Below are positions 5,707-12,796 of a stretch of DNA of 12,846 bases, piece after piece (positions within the stretch are counted from its first letter, which is position 1; every line of letters starts with the position of its first letter). The notes beneath the pieces were generated by a model, which worked only from the letters and a program-made list of their open reading frames with translations, was not told the DNA's origin and searched no databases. Where the stretch lies: NCBI GenBank assembly GCA_023411395.1, contig JAEYOV010000018.1, positions 1 to 12,846 on the forward strand, in the 5' to 3' direction. This DNA comes from Bacillota bacterium. Lineage in GTDB: Bacteria > Bacillota > Clostridia > Christensenellales > Aristaeellaceae. The position numbers and the translations under genes were made by a program.

Positions 5707-7512
5707 TTACGGAACGTTGGCGAACAGCGCAAACGCATCATTCACCGCTTCTACCACCGCTGTGGAGGAAATGGTGGCGCCGGATACCGCATCCACGTCC
5801 TGACCCAATAGGACAGAGCCGGACTTGCCGATGAATTGGCTGATGAACGCAGCCTCCCGTACCTTGTCACCAATGCCAAACGTTTCGGTAAAGTCTTTTC
5901 CGCCCACATCCATGGCCTGGATGACGCCGTTTCCATCCAATGCGACGGTCACTGCGATGGGGCCGATTTTGCCCTGCTTGGTCACTGTGAACACCTTGTA
6001 TTCGCCCTGGGCGATCATGCCCAAGGCATCCTCCAGCGAAACAGGCTGTACTGCCGCCTGCGCGTCCGCCAGAGCGTGCTCGGCGGCCGCTGCCCGTTCA
6101 TTGGCCTCATTGGCGGAAGCTTCCGCCGCGTCTTTTGCTGCCAGGGCCTCAGCGCCTTGCGCCAGAGCGGCATCCTTGTCGGCAAGCGCCGCGTCTTTTT
6201 CCGCGAGTGCCGCGTCCTTTTCGGCAAGAGCCGCCTGCGCCGCCGCTATGGCATCATCCTTTTCCGCAAGCGCCGCGTCCTTTTCGGTTACAGCCGCCTT
6301 CTGTAAAGCCTCGGCGTCCGCCAAAGCGCCGGACAGCCTATCGGCCTCCGCCTGCACGGCCGTCAAGTCCGCCTTCACGCCTTCCAATTCCTGACTGAGC
6401 GCCATGATGGTATCCTGGGCGGTCTTCAGGTCGACGGAAGCAGCCTCAATGGTCAGCAGATCATTTTGCGCTTTTTCTTTTTCCTGCACCGCCTTGGCCA
6501 AATCACTCTCCAGGGTCACGATTTTCTCTTCGGCCCCGGTCAATTTGCCCTGCAGTTCATTAAGCTCATCCTCCGCCGCCTGGGTTGCGGCAGCCGCCGT
6601 ATCCTCGGCGGCCTTGAGCGCAGCCTCCGCGTCTTCCTTTTCCTTCAGCGCCTGGGCTTTTGCATCCTCTGCGGCCTTGGCGGCTTCCTGCGCAACAGCC
6701 AGATCATCCCTGGCCCTCTGCGCATCCACCTGGGCGGCGATTGCAGCTTCCTGTGCGGCGGCCAGGTCACCCTTGGCCGTTTGCGTATCCGCCTGGGCGG
6801 CGGTCAGGGCTTCCTGCGCGGCAAGCAGATCCTCCTGGACCGTTTGTGCGTCCGCCTGGGCCGCGGTCAGGGCTTCCTGCGCGGCGGCCAGATCGTTCTT
6901 GGCTGTTTGCGCATCCGCCTGGGCTGCGGCGAGGGCTTCCTGCGCGGCGGCCAGATCATCCTGGGCCGTTTGCGTATCCGCCTGGGCTGCAGCCAGAGCT
7001 TCCTCCGCCGCAGCCTTTTCAGCCTGCGCGGTCTGTGCGGCTGCTTCCGCCGCCTTTGCCGCTTCCTCCGCGGCCGCTTTTTCGGTCTGCGCCGTCACGG
7101 CAGCGTCTTCCGCCGCTGTCTTGGCTGTCAAAGCGGCCTGCAGATCCTGCCCGGCAGTCTGGGCCGCCGCCTCCGCCGCGGCCTTCTCATCCTGCGCCGT
7201 CTTCAAAGCGGCTTCGGCGGTCTTCACCGCTTCTTCCGCGGCGGTCTTCCCGCCAAGCGCTGCTTGCAGCTTTTCATCGGCGGCCTTGGCGTTTTCATCC
7301 GCCGTGGCTTTTTCTGCCAGGACTGCATCCCTTTCCGCTTGGGCCGCGGCTACCTGCGCCGTCAGATCATCCACCTTTTTTTGCTGCGCCACGGCCTGCG
7401 CGCCAAGCGTATCGTTTTCCCTTGTCACTCTGCTGCGGTCGCCAATAAGCACACCCACAGCAATGGCAAGGACCAGTACGACTGCCAGTAGCGCCACGTA
7501 GGTTTTTTTCAC
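5707..7512 (-). CDS. Membrane-anchored Ala-rich coiled-coil protein with C-terminal FMN-binding domain
   Basis: The 601-residue product has one N-terminal helix (about 4-24) acting as an uncleaved anchor, a very long Ala/Glu/Lys/Asp-rich coiled coil (about 29-480), and a C-terminal FMN-binding domain of the RnfG/NqrC/PplA type (about 488-601). The domain has VDAVSGATISS; Thr580 of SGAT is in the place where ApbE-type transferases attach FMN through a phosphoester bond in known proteins. The positive residues before the helix and the hydrophilic rest put the flavin outside the cell, at the end of a stalk. Residues ~170-277 are tandem 21-residue repeats, and ~404-457 carry 7-residue KDAALAE-like repeats. 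GTG 7512 is chosen for its ATAAGGGGT site; longer starts run into the scpB terminator. It stands alone, with no ApbE or Rnf genes in view. Probably an extracytoplasmic electron carrier. Confidence 0.85.
   Translation of the reverse strand: MKKTYVALLAVVLVLAIAVGVLIGDRSRVTRENDTLGAQAVAQQKKVDDLTAQVAAAQAERDAVLAEKATADENAKAADEKLQAALGGKTAAEEAVKTAEAALKTAQDEKAAAEAAAQTAGQDLQAALTAKTAAEDAAVTAQTEKAAAEEAAKAAEAAAQTAQAEKAAAEEALAAAQADTQTAQDDLAAAQEALAAAQADAQTAKNDLAAAQEALTAAQADAQTVQEDLLAAQEALTAAQADTQTAKGDLAAAQEAAIAAQVDAQRARDDLAVAQEAAKAAEDAKAQALKEKEDAEAALKAAEDTAAAATQAAEDELNELQGKLTGAEEKIVTLESDLAKAVQEKEKAQNDLLTIEAASVDLKTAQDTIMALSQELEGVKADLTAVQAEADRLSGALADAEALQKAAVTEKDAALAEKDDAIAAAQAALAEKDAALAEKDAALADKDAALAQGAEALAAKDAAEASANEANERAAAAEHALADAQAAVQPVSLEDALGMIAQGEYKVFTVTKQGKIGPIAVTVALDGNGVIQAMDVGGKDFTETFGIGDKVREAAFISQFIGKSGSVLLGQDVDAVSGATISSTAVVEAVNDAFALFANVP
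6169..6287 (-). repeat. 21-bp-periodic repeats coding KDAALAE-like heptads
   Basis: Short in-frame repeats of 21 bases code for seven-residue units (AEKDAAL, ADKDAAL and variants), broken once by a DDAIAAAQ segment. They are part of the coiled-coil stalk and extend it without changing phase. Confidence 0.65.
6683..7005 (-). repeat. 63-bp tandem repeats inside the coiled-coil gene
   Basis: The marker GCTTCCTG (+ strand) recurs at 6683, 6746, 6809, 6872 and 6935, with a near copy (GCTTCCTC) at 6998: exact 63-base spacing, five full units. Each unit codes 21 residues, three heptads, of the type EALAAAQADTQTAQDDLAAAQ with small substitutions. The length is a multiple of both the codon and the heptad, so copy-number changes keep frame and coiled-coil register. 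Confidence 0.88.
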
Positions 7513-7615
7513 CAGATACCACCCCTTATGCAATTTTTTATATGCAGGCATACGCCCTGCTGCCGGCTCGTTTACTTCTCTACTGTATGATGCTGCTTCC
7601 GTAATTAACCATAAG

Positions 7616-7644
7616 AAAAAAGATTCTCCACTGAATGGAGAATC
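7616..7644 (-). terminator. Intrinsic terminator after scpB
   Basis: On the - strand GATTCTCCA, a 5-base loop and TGGAGAATC form a perfect 9-bp stem (7644-7622), followed directly by TTTTTT (7621-7616). It lies 58 bases past the scpB stop, closes the M50-scpA-scpB operon and separates it from the flavoprotein gene. Confidence 0.9.
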
Positions 7645-7702
7645 CCTTCTTGAGAAAGCAAAAATACCCATATCCTTTCGCGATATATACGGTGCGCTTG
7701 CA

Positions 7703-8242
7703 TCAGCAGGTCAGTTCCTCCGTGCCGGAGGGATTCTCGGGAAGATTGGGCAGTTCCGCCAGGGAGGAAATTCCAAAATGCGAAAGAAATGCGTCCGTCG
7801 TGCCATACAGAATGGGCCGCCCCAGCGCTTCCTTCCTGCCCATGTCGGCAATCAGCCCCTTGTTCACAAGGGACTGAATGGAATAATCGCATTTGACGCC
7901 GCGGACGGCCTCCACCTCGGCCTTTGTGACTGGCTGGCGGTAGGCTACCACCGCCAGCGTCTCCATGGCGGCCTGGGAAAGGGATTGCTTTTGAACCGGC
8001 TGCAACAGCCGCTCTACATAGGGGGCATACTCGGCCCGGGTGGCAAGTTGGATATGCTCGCCAAACCGCTTGAGGCGGATGCCGCGGCGGTTGAAATCGT
8101 ATTCGCTCTCCAAGGCGCTGACCGCCGAATCAAGCTCCAGCGGGCTTACCTCCAGCGCCTTTTGCAGGTCGCTTAAAAGCACCGGCTCCCCGGCAACAAA
8201 CAAAATGGCCTCGATGACGGCCATCAACTCATTGGGCTGCAA
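7703..8242 (-). CDS. scpB: Segregation and condensation protein B
   Basis: ScpB binds ScpA as a dimer in the SMC-ScpAB condensin that organises and segregates the chromosome. The 179-residue product has the two winged-helix domains of the family. The first contains MAVIEAILFVAGEPVLLSDL near the start; the second contains the conserved SQAAMETLAVVAYRQPVTKAEVEAVRGV, and GLIADMGRKEALGRPILYGTT forms the following wing. TTG 8242 is preferred: AAGGAG lies eight bases upstream, and the gene then overlaps the scpA end by 14 bases, typical of coupled translation. An ATG at 8224 is the alternative but lacks a ribosome site. The upstream extension to 8281 lies inside scpA and is not family-like. It is the last gene of the operon and ends normally. 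Confidence 0.93.
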   Translation of the reverse strand: MQPNELMAVIEAILFVAGEPVLLSDLQKALEVSPLELDSAVSALESEYDFNRRGIRLKRFGEHIQLATRAEYAPYVERLLQPVQKQSLSQAAMETLAVVAYRQPVTKAEVEAVRGVKCDYSIQSLVNKGLIADMGRKEALGRPILYGTTDAFLSHFGISSLAELPNLPENPSGTEELTC

Positions 8243-8966
8243 CGTCCTTTCTCCTTCCCGGATAGAGGGTGATTTCCCCAAAGATTGCGCCCTGCTCCAC
8301 GTGGGCGCGGTTCAAACGCAGAATCTCCAAAAGCGCCAGGAACAGCGTGACCACCTCTTCCCGGCCGGGGGCACCGCTGAAAAGCGCCTCAAAAGCCATG
8401 GGGCCGCGGCGCAGGCGCTTTAATATATGGCCCATGCAAACTTCGATGGTGAAGGAATCCCGGCGGATCTCCCTATTGATGAACACCGCTTCCTCCGGCT
8501 CCTCCGGCTTGCGGGCCAGCACCCTGGAAAGCGCCTCCCAAAGCCCCGCAAGGGTAAAGCCCGTCAGCTCGAAGGACGGGGGCGGCAGGGGGTATTCCTC
8601 CGGCAGCTTTTCATACATGGCCGCCGCCGCCTTTTCAAAGGCCTGCATATCCTCCGCCGTTTCCTTGAAGCGCCTGTATTCCTCCAGGCGGCGGATGAGC
8701 GCTTCCTCGGGGCTTTCCTCCTCGTCCGGAGCCGGCGGTTTGGGCAGAAGCGCCCGGCTCTTGATTTCCAACAATGTAGCCGCCATGGCTAAAAATTCGC
8801 TGGCGTCGTCCATGTCGATATCCTCCGCGCCGCTGACGGAGGCGATGTATTGCTCGGTGATCTCCGACACGAAAATATCCCGGATATCCACCTTGGCTTT
8901 GCTGATGAGGTGGAGCAAAAGGTCCAGCGGCCCGTCGAACTGTTTCAGGTGAATATGCTGCGGCAT
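8229..8966 (-). CDS. scpA: Segregation and condensation protein A
   Basis: ScpA is the kleisin of bacterial condensin and bridges the two SMC heads. The 245-residue length is typical. The N-terminal SMC-neck-binding region has FDGPLDLLLHLISKAKVDIRDIFVSEITEQYI (about 10-41) and FLAMAATLLEIKSRALLP (about 58-75). An acidic linker follows (PDEEESPEEALIRRLEEY), and a C-terminal winged helix (about 170-235) with VVTLFLALLEILRLNRAHVEQ. The ATG at 8966 has a TGAGG ribosome site that overlaps the stop codon of the M50 gene, so the two are likely translationally coupled. The order M50 protease, scpA, scpB is common in Clostridia. Confidence 0.95.
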   Translation of the reverse strand: MPQHIHLKQFDGPLDLLLHLISKAKVDIRDIFVSEITEQYIASVSGAEDIDMDDASEFLAMAATLLEIKSRALLPKPPAPDEEESPEEALIRRLEEYRRFKETAEDMQAFEKAAAAMYEKLPEEYPLPPPSFELTGFTLAGLWEALSRVLARKPEEPEEAVFINREIRRDSFTIEVCMGHILKRLRRGPMAFEALFSGAPGREEVVTLFLALLEILRLNRAHVEQGAIFGEITLYPGRRKDVAAQ

Positions 8967-8974
8967 GGCGCGCC

Positions 8975-9787
8975 TCAGGCCATGCCGGCCAGGCGGAGGA
9001 ATACGTTGAGCACGCCGCTTTCAACGGCGTTCATCACCGTGGACATGATGCCGGTCAAAATGCCCGAAAACACCAGTATCATCAATACCAATTGGGAGGT
9101 TTGAAAGAATTGCCGGCTCAGATACAGCTTCCCGCGAAGCAGCAGGTCATTGACGATATGAAACCCATCCAGCGGCGGGAAGGGCATCAGGTTGAATATG
9201 CCAAGGCCAAGGTTGATGGTTGCAAACAGCAGCAAAAAGCGCTGCACATATTGAAGCCAGGGAGTGCGCATCAGCTCCTCCACCGCCGCCCCCTGACCTG
9301 TCAGCAGGATATTGAAGGCCGGGCCACCGGAGGAAAGCAATGCTTTTGCGCCGTAACCCGCTATCACCTCCGGCTTCCACAACAGCCCGTTCACACCTAC
9401 GGCCAGCGCCGTGGAAAGGATGAACAGCGTCAGATTGGTGGCGATGCCGGCCACGGATACCAGAAAATCATCCCGGCGGAAATTGCTGAAATTCCGTGGG
9501 TTCACGGGCACGGGTTTGGCCCAGCCAAACCCCAGCAAAAACATGCAGGCGGTGCCGATCGGGTCAAGATGCTTCAATGGGTTCAATGACAATCGTCCCA
9601 GCATCTTGGCCGTTGGGTCGCCGCAGCGCCAGGCCACATAGCCGTGCGCTACTTCGTGCAGCGTCAGCGCCAGCAATATTGTCCCCACCAAATATATGAA
9701 GTAGATAAGAAACTGCAAAGGATCATTTTGCAGCCAGCTTAACCACATCTGCAACCGGTTCAAAAAGTTCACAAGATCCGTCCCCAT
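8975..9787 (-). CDS. Site-2 protease (M50) family membrane metalloprotease
   Basis: The 270-residue protein is a polytopic zinc metalloprotease of the S2P/YwhC type, expected to cut substrates within the membrane. HEVAH (44-48) supplies two zinc ligands and the catalytic Glu, and NLMPFPPLDG (199-208) supplies the third ligand, Asp207. Hydrophobic helices lie at about 25-52, 77-93, 107-134, 181-204 and 231-250. Between helices, residues ~133-178 form a polar, Gly/Ala-rich insertion (LLSSGGPAFNILLTGQG) that seems longer than in small relatives. The start is not certain: ATG 9787 has AGGA almost touching it, while GTG 9772 is better spaced after GGGGA. It is the first gene of the operon with scpA and scpB. 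The substrate is unknown, and its link to condensin seems positional rather than functional. Confidence 0.9.
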   Translation of the reverse strand: MGTDLVNFLNRLQMWLSWLQNDPLQFLIYFIYLVGTILLALTLHEVAHGYVAWRCGDPTAKMLGRLSLNPLKHLDPIGTACMFLLGFGWAKPVPVNPRNFSNFRRDDFLVSVAGIATNLTLFILSTALAVGVNGLLWKPEVIAGYGAKALLSSGGPAFNILLTGQGAAVEELMRTPWLQYVQRFLLLFATINLGLGIFNLMPFPPLDGFHIVNDLLLRGKLYLSRQFFQTSQLVLMILVFSGILTGIMSTVMNAVESGVLNVFLRLAGMA

Positions 9788-9799
9788 TTCCTGCGGATT

Positions 9800-9813
9800 G
9801 GCGCGTTTGCGCC
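9800..9813. promoter_or_regulatory. Small palindrome in the M50 leader
   Basis: GGCGC (9800-9804), a 4-base loop and GCGCC (9809-9813) lie between the -10 box and the start of the M50 gene. It could be a leader hairpin or an operator half-site pair; the stem is short. Confidence 0.3.
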
Positions 9814-9822
9814 GTGTATTCC

Positions 9823-9852
9823 ATTATACCCCATCCGCCGCCCGGTACGCAA
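9823..9852 (-). promoter_or_regulatory. Promoter of the M50-scpA-scpB operon
   Basis: On the - strand a perfect TATAAT (9828-9823) lies 18 bases after TTGCGT (9852-9847, 3 of 6). Transcription would start near 9816, giving a leader of about 30 bases. Confidence 0.6.
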
Positions 9853-9886
9853 GTGCGCAGCCTCAAACAACGGCCTAACTTTGGGC

Positions 9887-9915
9887 TGGTCAAACCCTTT
9901 CCAATGCGCTATAAT
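9887..9915 (+). promoter_or_regulatory. Promoter of the solute-binding protein / sugar kinase operon
   Basis: TGGTCA (9887-9892, 4 of 6) is followed after 17 bases by a perfect TATAAT (9910-9915). Transcription would start near 9922, about 35 bases before the TTG start. It is back to back with the M50 promoter, only 35 bases from its -35 box, so one DNA-binding protein could affect both. Confidence 0.65.
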
Positions 9916-9956
9916 GAAAAATAAACACAATGTCGGGTGCAAAGGAGGACCTATCG

Positions 9957-11477
9957 TTGCGCAAACCGCTTGTAAGCCTTTTATTGGCATGTGCCTTATT
10001 GACCGCCTTTCTGCCGGCGCTTTCCGAGGAACCCCCACGGGAGGAAAAATCGTTTGTCCTGGCCGGGTATGTGGGCGATGATACGCAGCAGGATTGGAAC
10101 AGCAATTTGTTTTTCCAGCGGATGGAAGAAAGAACAGGCATATCCTTTGAGTTCCGGCAGTTTACCGACTACGCGGCCTGGACAGCGGAAAAAAACAGGC
10201 TTTTTGCGGGGGATGAACTGCCGGATGCTTTGTTCCGGGCGGAGCTTACCCTGAAGGAGACGCTTGCGTATTATGAAAGCGGCAAGCTGATCGACTTAAG
10301 TCCGCTGCTTGCGGATTACGCGCCCAACTTATACGCGCTGCTGGAAGCAAATCCCGCCTGGCGGGAGGCAATCACCCTGCCTGGCGGGGCTATCGCTGCC
10401 CTTCCCGCCATCAACCCCCTGCGGGCGCAAAACGCCATGTGGATCAACAAAACCTGGTTGGAACGGCTGAAAATGAATATGCCGGCGGACGCCGCTTCGC
10501 TTAGGGGGGTGCTGGAGGCTTTTAAAACCCAGGACCCCAACCGCAACGGCAATGCGGATGAAGTTCCATTCACCTTTCTGGGCCCCTGGGATTTGAAATT
10601 CCTGGCCCACGCCTTCGGCCTTTATGCCAATGACTACAACATGTATGTGGACGCTTCCGGCACGGCCCAGTTTATGCCCGCCATGGACAGGTACAGGGAG
10701 TTTGTCGCATGGGTATCCGAACTGTACAAAGCCGGGCTCCTGGACAAGAACGGCTTCACCACGGCGGACGCCCTGCGTAAGGTGACGGATGAAAAAGCCC
10801 TTGCCGCCTATGGCCTTTTCTTTGGCCCCACGCCCACCACCTTCCTGCCCGCCGCCCAGGCGGCGGAATACGCCATCCTGCCCCCGCTTCAGTATGAAGG
10901 CAGGCAAATCTACCGCAGCTTTCTGGGCCCGGTTGCCCGCGGCACCTTCGCCATCACCAGCGCGTGCGAAAATCCCGAGGTGCTGCTAAAATGGGTTGAC
11001 GCCCTGTATAGCGAGGAGGGCGGCACGCTGGCGCTATTGGGACAGGAAGGCGCGGAATATGCCTTCAACGAAAACGGGACATGGCGCTGGCTGATGGCGC
11101 CGGAAGAGCTGACAAACGTAATTCAAGCCGTCACACTCCGCGACAGCGATGCTTATCCCCTGCTCAATCCCGTGAATTTCCAATTAAAGTTCGAGGATGA
11201 AAAGACGGTCGAACTGGTCCGTTCTCTGATGGAATTGGGCAAGGCGGCCACGCTGCCCTTCCCCCTTGTCACCCTGACCGCCGGACAGCAGGATGCCATC
11301 GCCCCCATGCAGATGGAGATCGGCCGCTTTGTGGATGAAAGCCTGGCCCGCTTCGTATTGGAGGAAACGCCCCTTACGGATGAAAGCTGGCAGGATTACC
11401 TTATGAAGCTTGAGGATTTGGGCCTTTCGTCCTTTATTGCCTTCTGGCAGCAGGTGCTTGATGGACAAGCCCGGTAA
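9957..11477 (+). CDS. Secreted extracellular solute-binding protein, LipO-like
   Basis: The 506-residue product has a cleavable signal (RKPL, then a hydrophobic stretch about 4-22, then a likely cut near LPALS/EE). A Cys at position 12 gives LLAC, but it lies inside the hydrophobic core, so a lipoprotein is less likely than a soluble or loosely bound form. The rest is a large ABC-type solute-binding fold for sugars or oligosaccharides: TGISFEF and DELPDALFRAE near the front, LIDLSPLLADYAPNL, and an EF-hand-like loop at 193-202 (D193, N195, N197, D201, E202) found in the LipO-type group. TTG 9957 is set by AAAGGAGG (9941-9948) eight bases upstream; the ATG at 9930 has no site. No permease or ATPase gene is in view. 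It is followed 32 bases later by a sugar kinase, which suggests carbohydrate use; the ligand is unknown. Confidence 0.85.
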   Translation: MRKPLVSLLLACALLTAFLPALSEEPPREEKSFVLAGYVGDDTQQDWNSNLFFQRMEERTGISFEFRQFTDYAAWTAEKNRLFAGDELPDALFRAELTLKETLAYYESGKLIDLSPLLADYAPNLYALLEANPAWREAITLPGGAIAALPAINPLRAQNAMWINKTWLERLKMNMPADAASLRGVLEAFKTQDPNRNGNADEVPFTFLGPWDLKFLAHAFGLYANDYNMYVDASGTAQFMPAMDRYREFVAWVSELYKAGLLDKNGFTTADALRKVTDEKALAAYGLFFGPTPTTFLPAAQAAEYAILPPLQYEGRQIYRSFLGPVARGTFAITSACENPEVLLKWVDALYSEEGGTLALLGQEGAEYAFNENGTWRWLMAPEELTNVIQAVTLRDSDAYPLLNPVNFQLKFEDEKTVELVRSLMELGKAATLPFPLVTLTAGQQDAIAPMQMEIGRFVDESLARFVLEETPLTDESWQDYLMKLEDLGLSSFIAFWQQVLDGQAR

Positions 11478-11509
11478 TACAAATGGATAAAGGAAGGAGC
11501 GGTACAGCC

Positions 11510-12796
11510 ATGCGCCAATATGCCAATATGATCCGCGCGCTAAAAACCCCTTGGGTCATGTCGAGGCTGACCCATTTGTATGGCCGCAGGGACGGTATGC
11601 TTGTTGCCCAGACAGCCAGGTATACAAGGCTTTTAAAAAGGCATGAGGAACTGTTTGATGTTTCCGGAGAAGTGCAGTTGATCAGCGCGCCGGGCCGCAC
11701 GGAGCTGTCGGGGAACCATACCGACCACAACCGCGGCAAGGTGCTGGCGGCAGCGGTGAACCTGGATACGGTGGCGGCCGTTTCCCGCCGGGATGATCTC
11801 ACGGTGCGTCTGTGCAGCGAAGGGTACCCTCCGGTGGAGCTGTCTCTTGATGAGCTATCCCCCATCCCGCAGGAGGCGGGCAAAACCGCGGGGCTGATCC
11901 GGGGCGTGGCGGCACGGATGAAGGAGCTCAATTACCCCATCGGCGGGTTTGATGCGGCAGTCACATCCAGCGTGCTCTCCGGCAGCGGCTTAAGCTCCTC
12001 CGCTGCTTTCGAGGTGCTGCTGTGCGCCATCTTGGACAGCCTATACGGAAGCTTTCAAATTTCGCCTATCGTACGGGCTCAGATCGCCCAGTACGCCGAG
12101 AACAATTATTTCGGCAAGCCCAGCGGCCTGATGGATCAAATGGCAAGCTCTGTGGGCGGGCTGGTGGCCATCGATTTTAAGAAGGACGAGCCTGATGTAA
12201 AACCCCTCGCTTACGACTTTGCGGCAAAGGGTTATGCGCTGGTAGTCGTCAGTACGGGAGGCAGCCATGACGACCTGACGGCGGATTATGCGACGATTCC
12301 CGCGGAAATGAAGCAGGTGGCCGCCTGCTTTGGCGAGGATGTGCTGCGCCGGGTGCGCCCGGAGCAATTGATGCAGGAGCTTGACGCCGTGCGCAAGAAG
12401 ACCTCTGACAGGGCGGTGCTCCGCGCCATGCACTTCTTCCATGAGAATATGCGCGTAGCCGATCAGGTGGCGGCGCTGGAACGGGATGACCTGCAATCCT
12501 TCTTCCGGGATGTCGTCGCCTCCGGGCGGTCCAGCTTCATGTACCTGCAAAACGTGTACGCCAGGCCCGATGAGCAGCAGCTTTCCCTGGCCCTGGCTTT
12601 GGCGGAGGCGCAGCTTAACGGCAACGGCGCGTGGCGCGTGCATGGCGGCGGCTTCGCGGGCACCACGCTGAACTTCGTCCCCCTTGCACAGGTGCCTTCC
12701 TTCACCGAATCCATGGAGGCCGTGTTCGGGCCCCATTGCTGCCACCGGCTGGACATCCGCCCGGAAGGCGCGGCAAGGATCGAGGGGTTGGCGTGA
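11510..12796 (+). CDS. Galactokinase-family GHMP sugar kinase
   Basis: The 428-residue protein has the three GHMP blocks: SAPGRTELSGNHTDHNRG (about 59-76), the ATP-binding loop SGSGLSSSAA (157-166) and the C-terminal VHGGGFAGTT (377-386). D209 in GLMDQMAS is in the place of the catalytic base of galactokinases, and R63 in that of the catalytic arginine. The substrate motif is not the classical GRVNLIGEHTDY: Glu in GEH is replaced by Asn (N69), while His70 and Asp72 remain. This variant is typical of a Clostridia branch usually labelled galactokinase, so the sugar (galactose or another) is not certain and galK is not assigned. ATG 11510 is chosen for AAGGAAGGAG ten bases upstream. It is likely co-transcribed with the solute-binding protein gene. 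Confidence 0.87.
   Translation: MRQYANMIRALKTPWVMSRLTHLYGRRDGMLVAQTARYTRLLKRHEELFDVSGEVQLISAPGRTELSGNHTDHNRGKVLAAAVNLDTVAAVSRRDDLTVRLCSEGYPPVELSLDELSPIPQEAGKTAGLIRGVAARMKELNYPIGGFDAAVTSSVLSGSGLSSSAAFEVLLCAILDSLYGSFQISPIVRAQIAQYAENNYFGKPSGLMDQMASSVGGLVAIDFKKDEPDVKPLAYDFAAKGYALVVVSTGGSHDDLTADYATIPAEMKQVAACFGEDVLRRVRPEQLMQELDAVRKKTSDRAVLRAMHFFHENMRVADQVAALERDDLQSFFRDVVASGRSSFMYLQNVYARPDEQQLSLALALAEAQLNGNGAWRVHGGGFAGTTLNFVPLAQVPSFTESMEAVFGPHCCHRLDIRPEGAARIEGLA

Noticed and set aside
6404..7501. Long + strand open frames (365, 341 and 262 codons) opposite the coiled-coil gene
   Set aside because: All three frames are open because the Ala/Glu/Lys-rich repeats rarely give stops on the other strand. 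The products are Ser/Ala-, Arg/Gly/Leu- or Pro/Arg-rich and lack initiation signals.
7513..7671. N-terminal extension of the flavoprotein to 7671
   Set aside because: It would start before the perfect scpB terminator (7616-7644) and would put ~53 polar residues ahead of the membrane anchor. GTG 7512 has a good ribosome site and yields a normal anchor.
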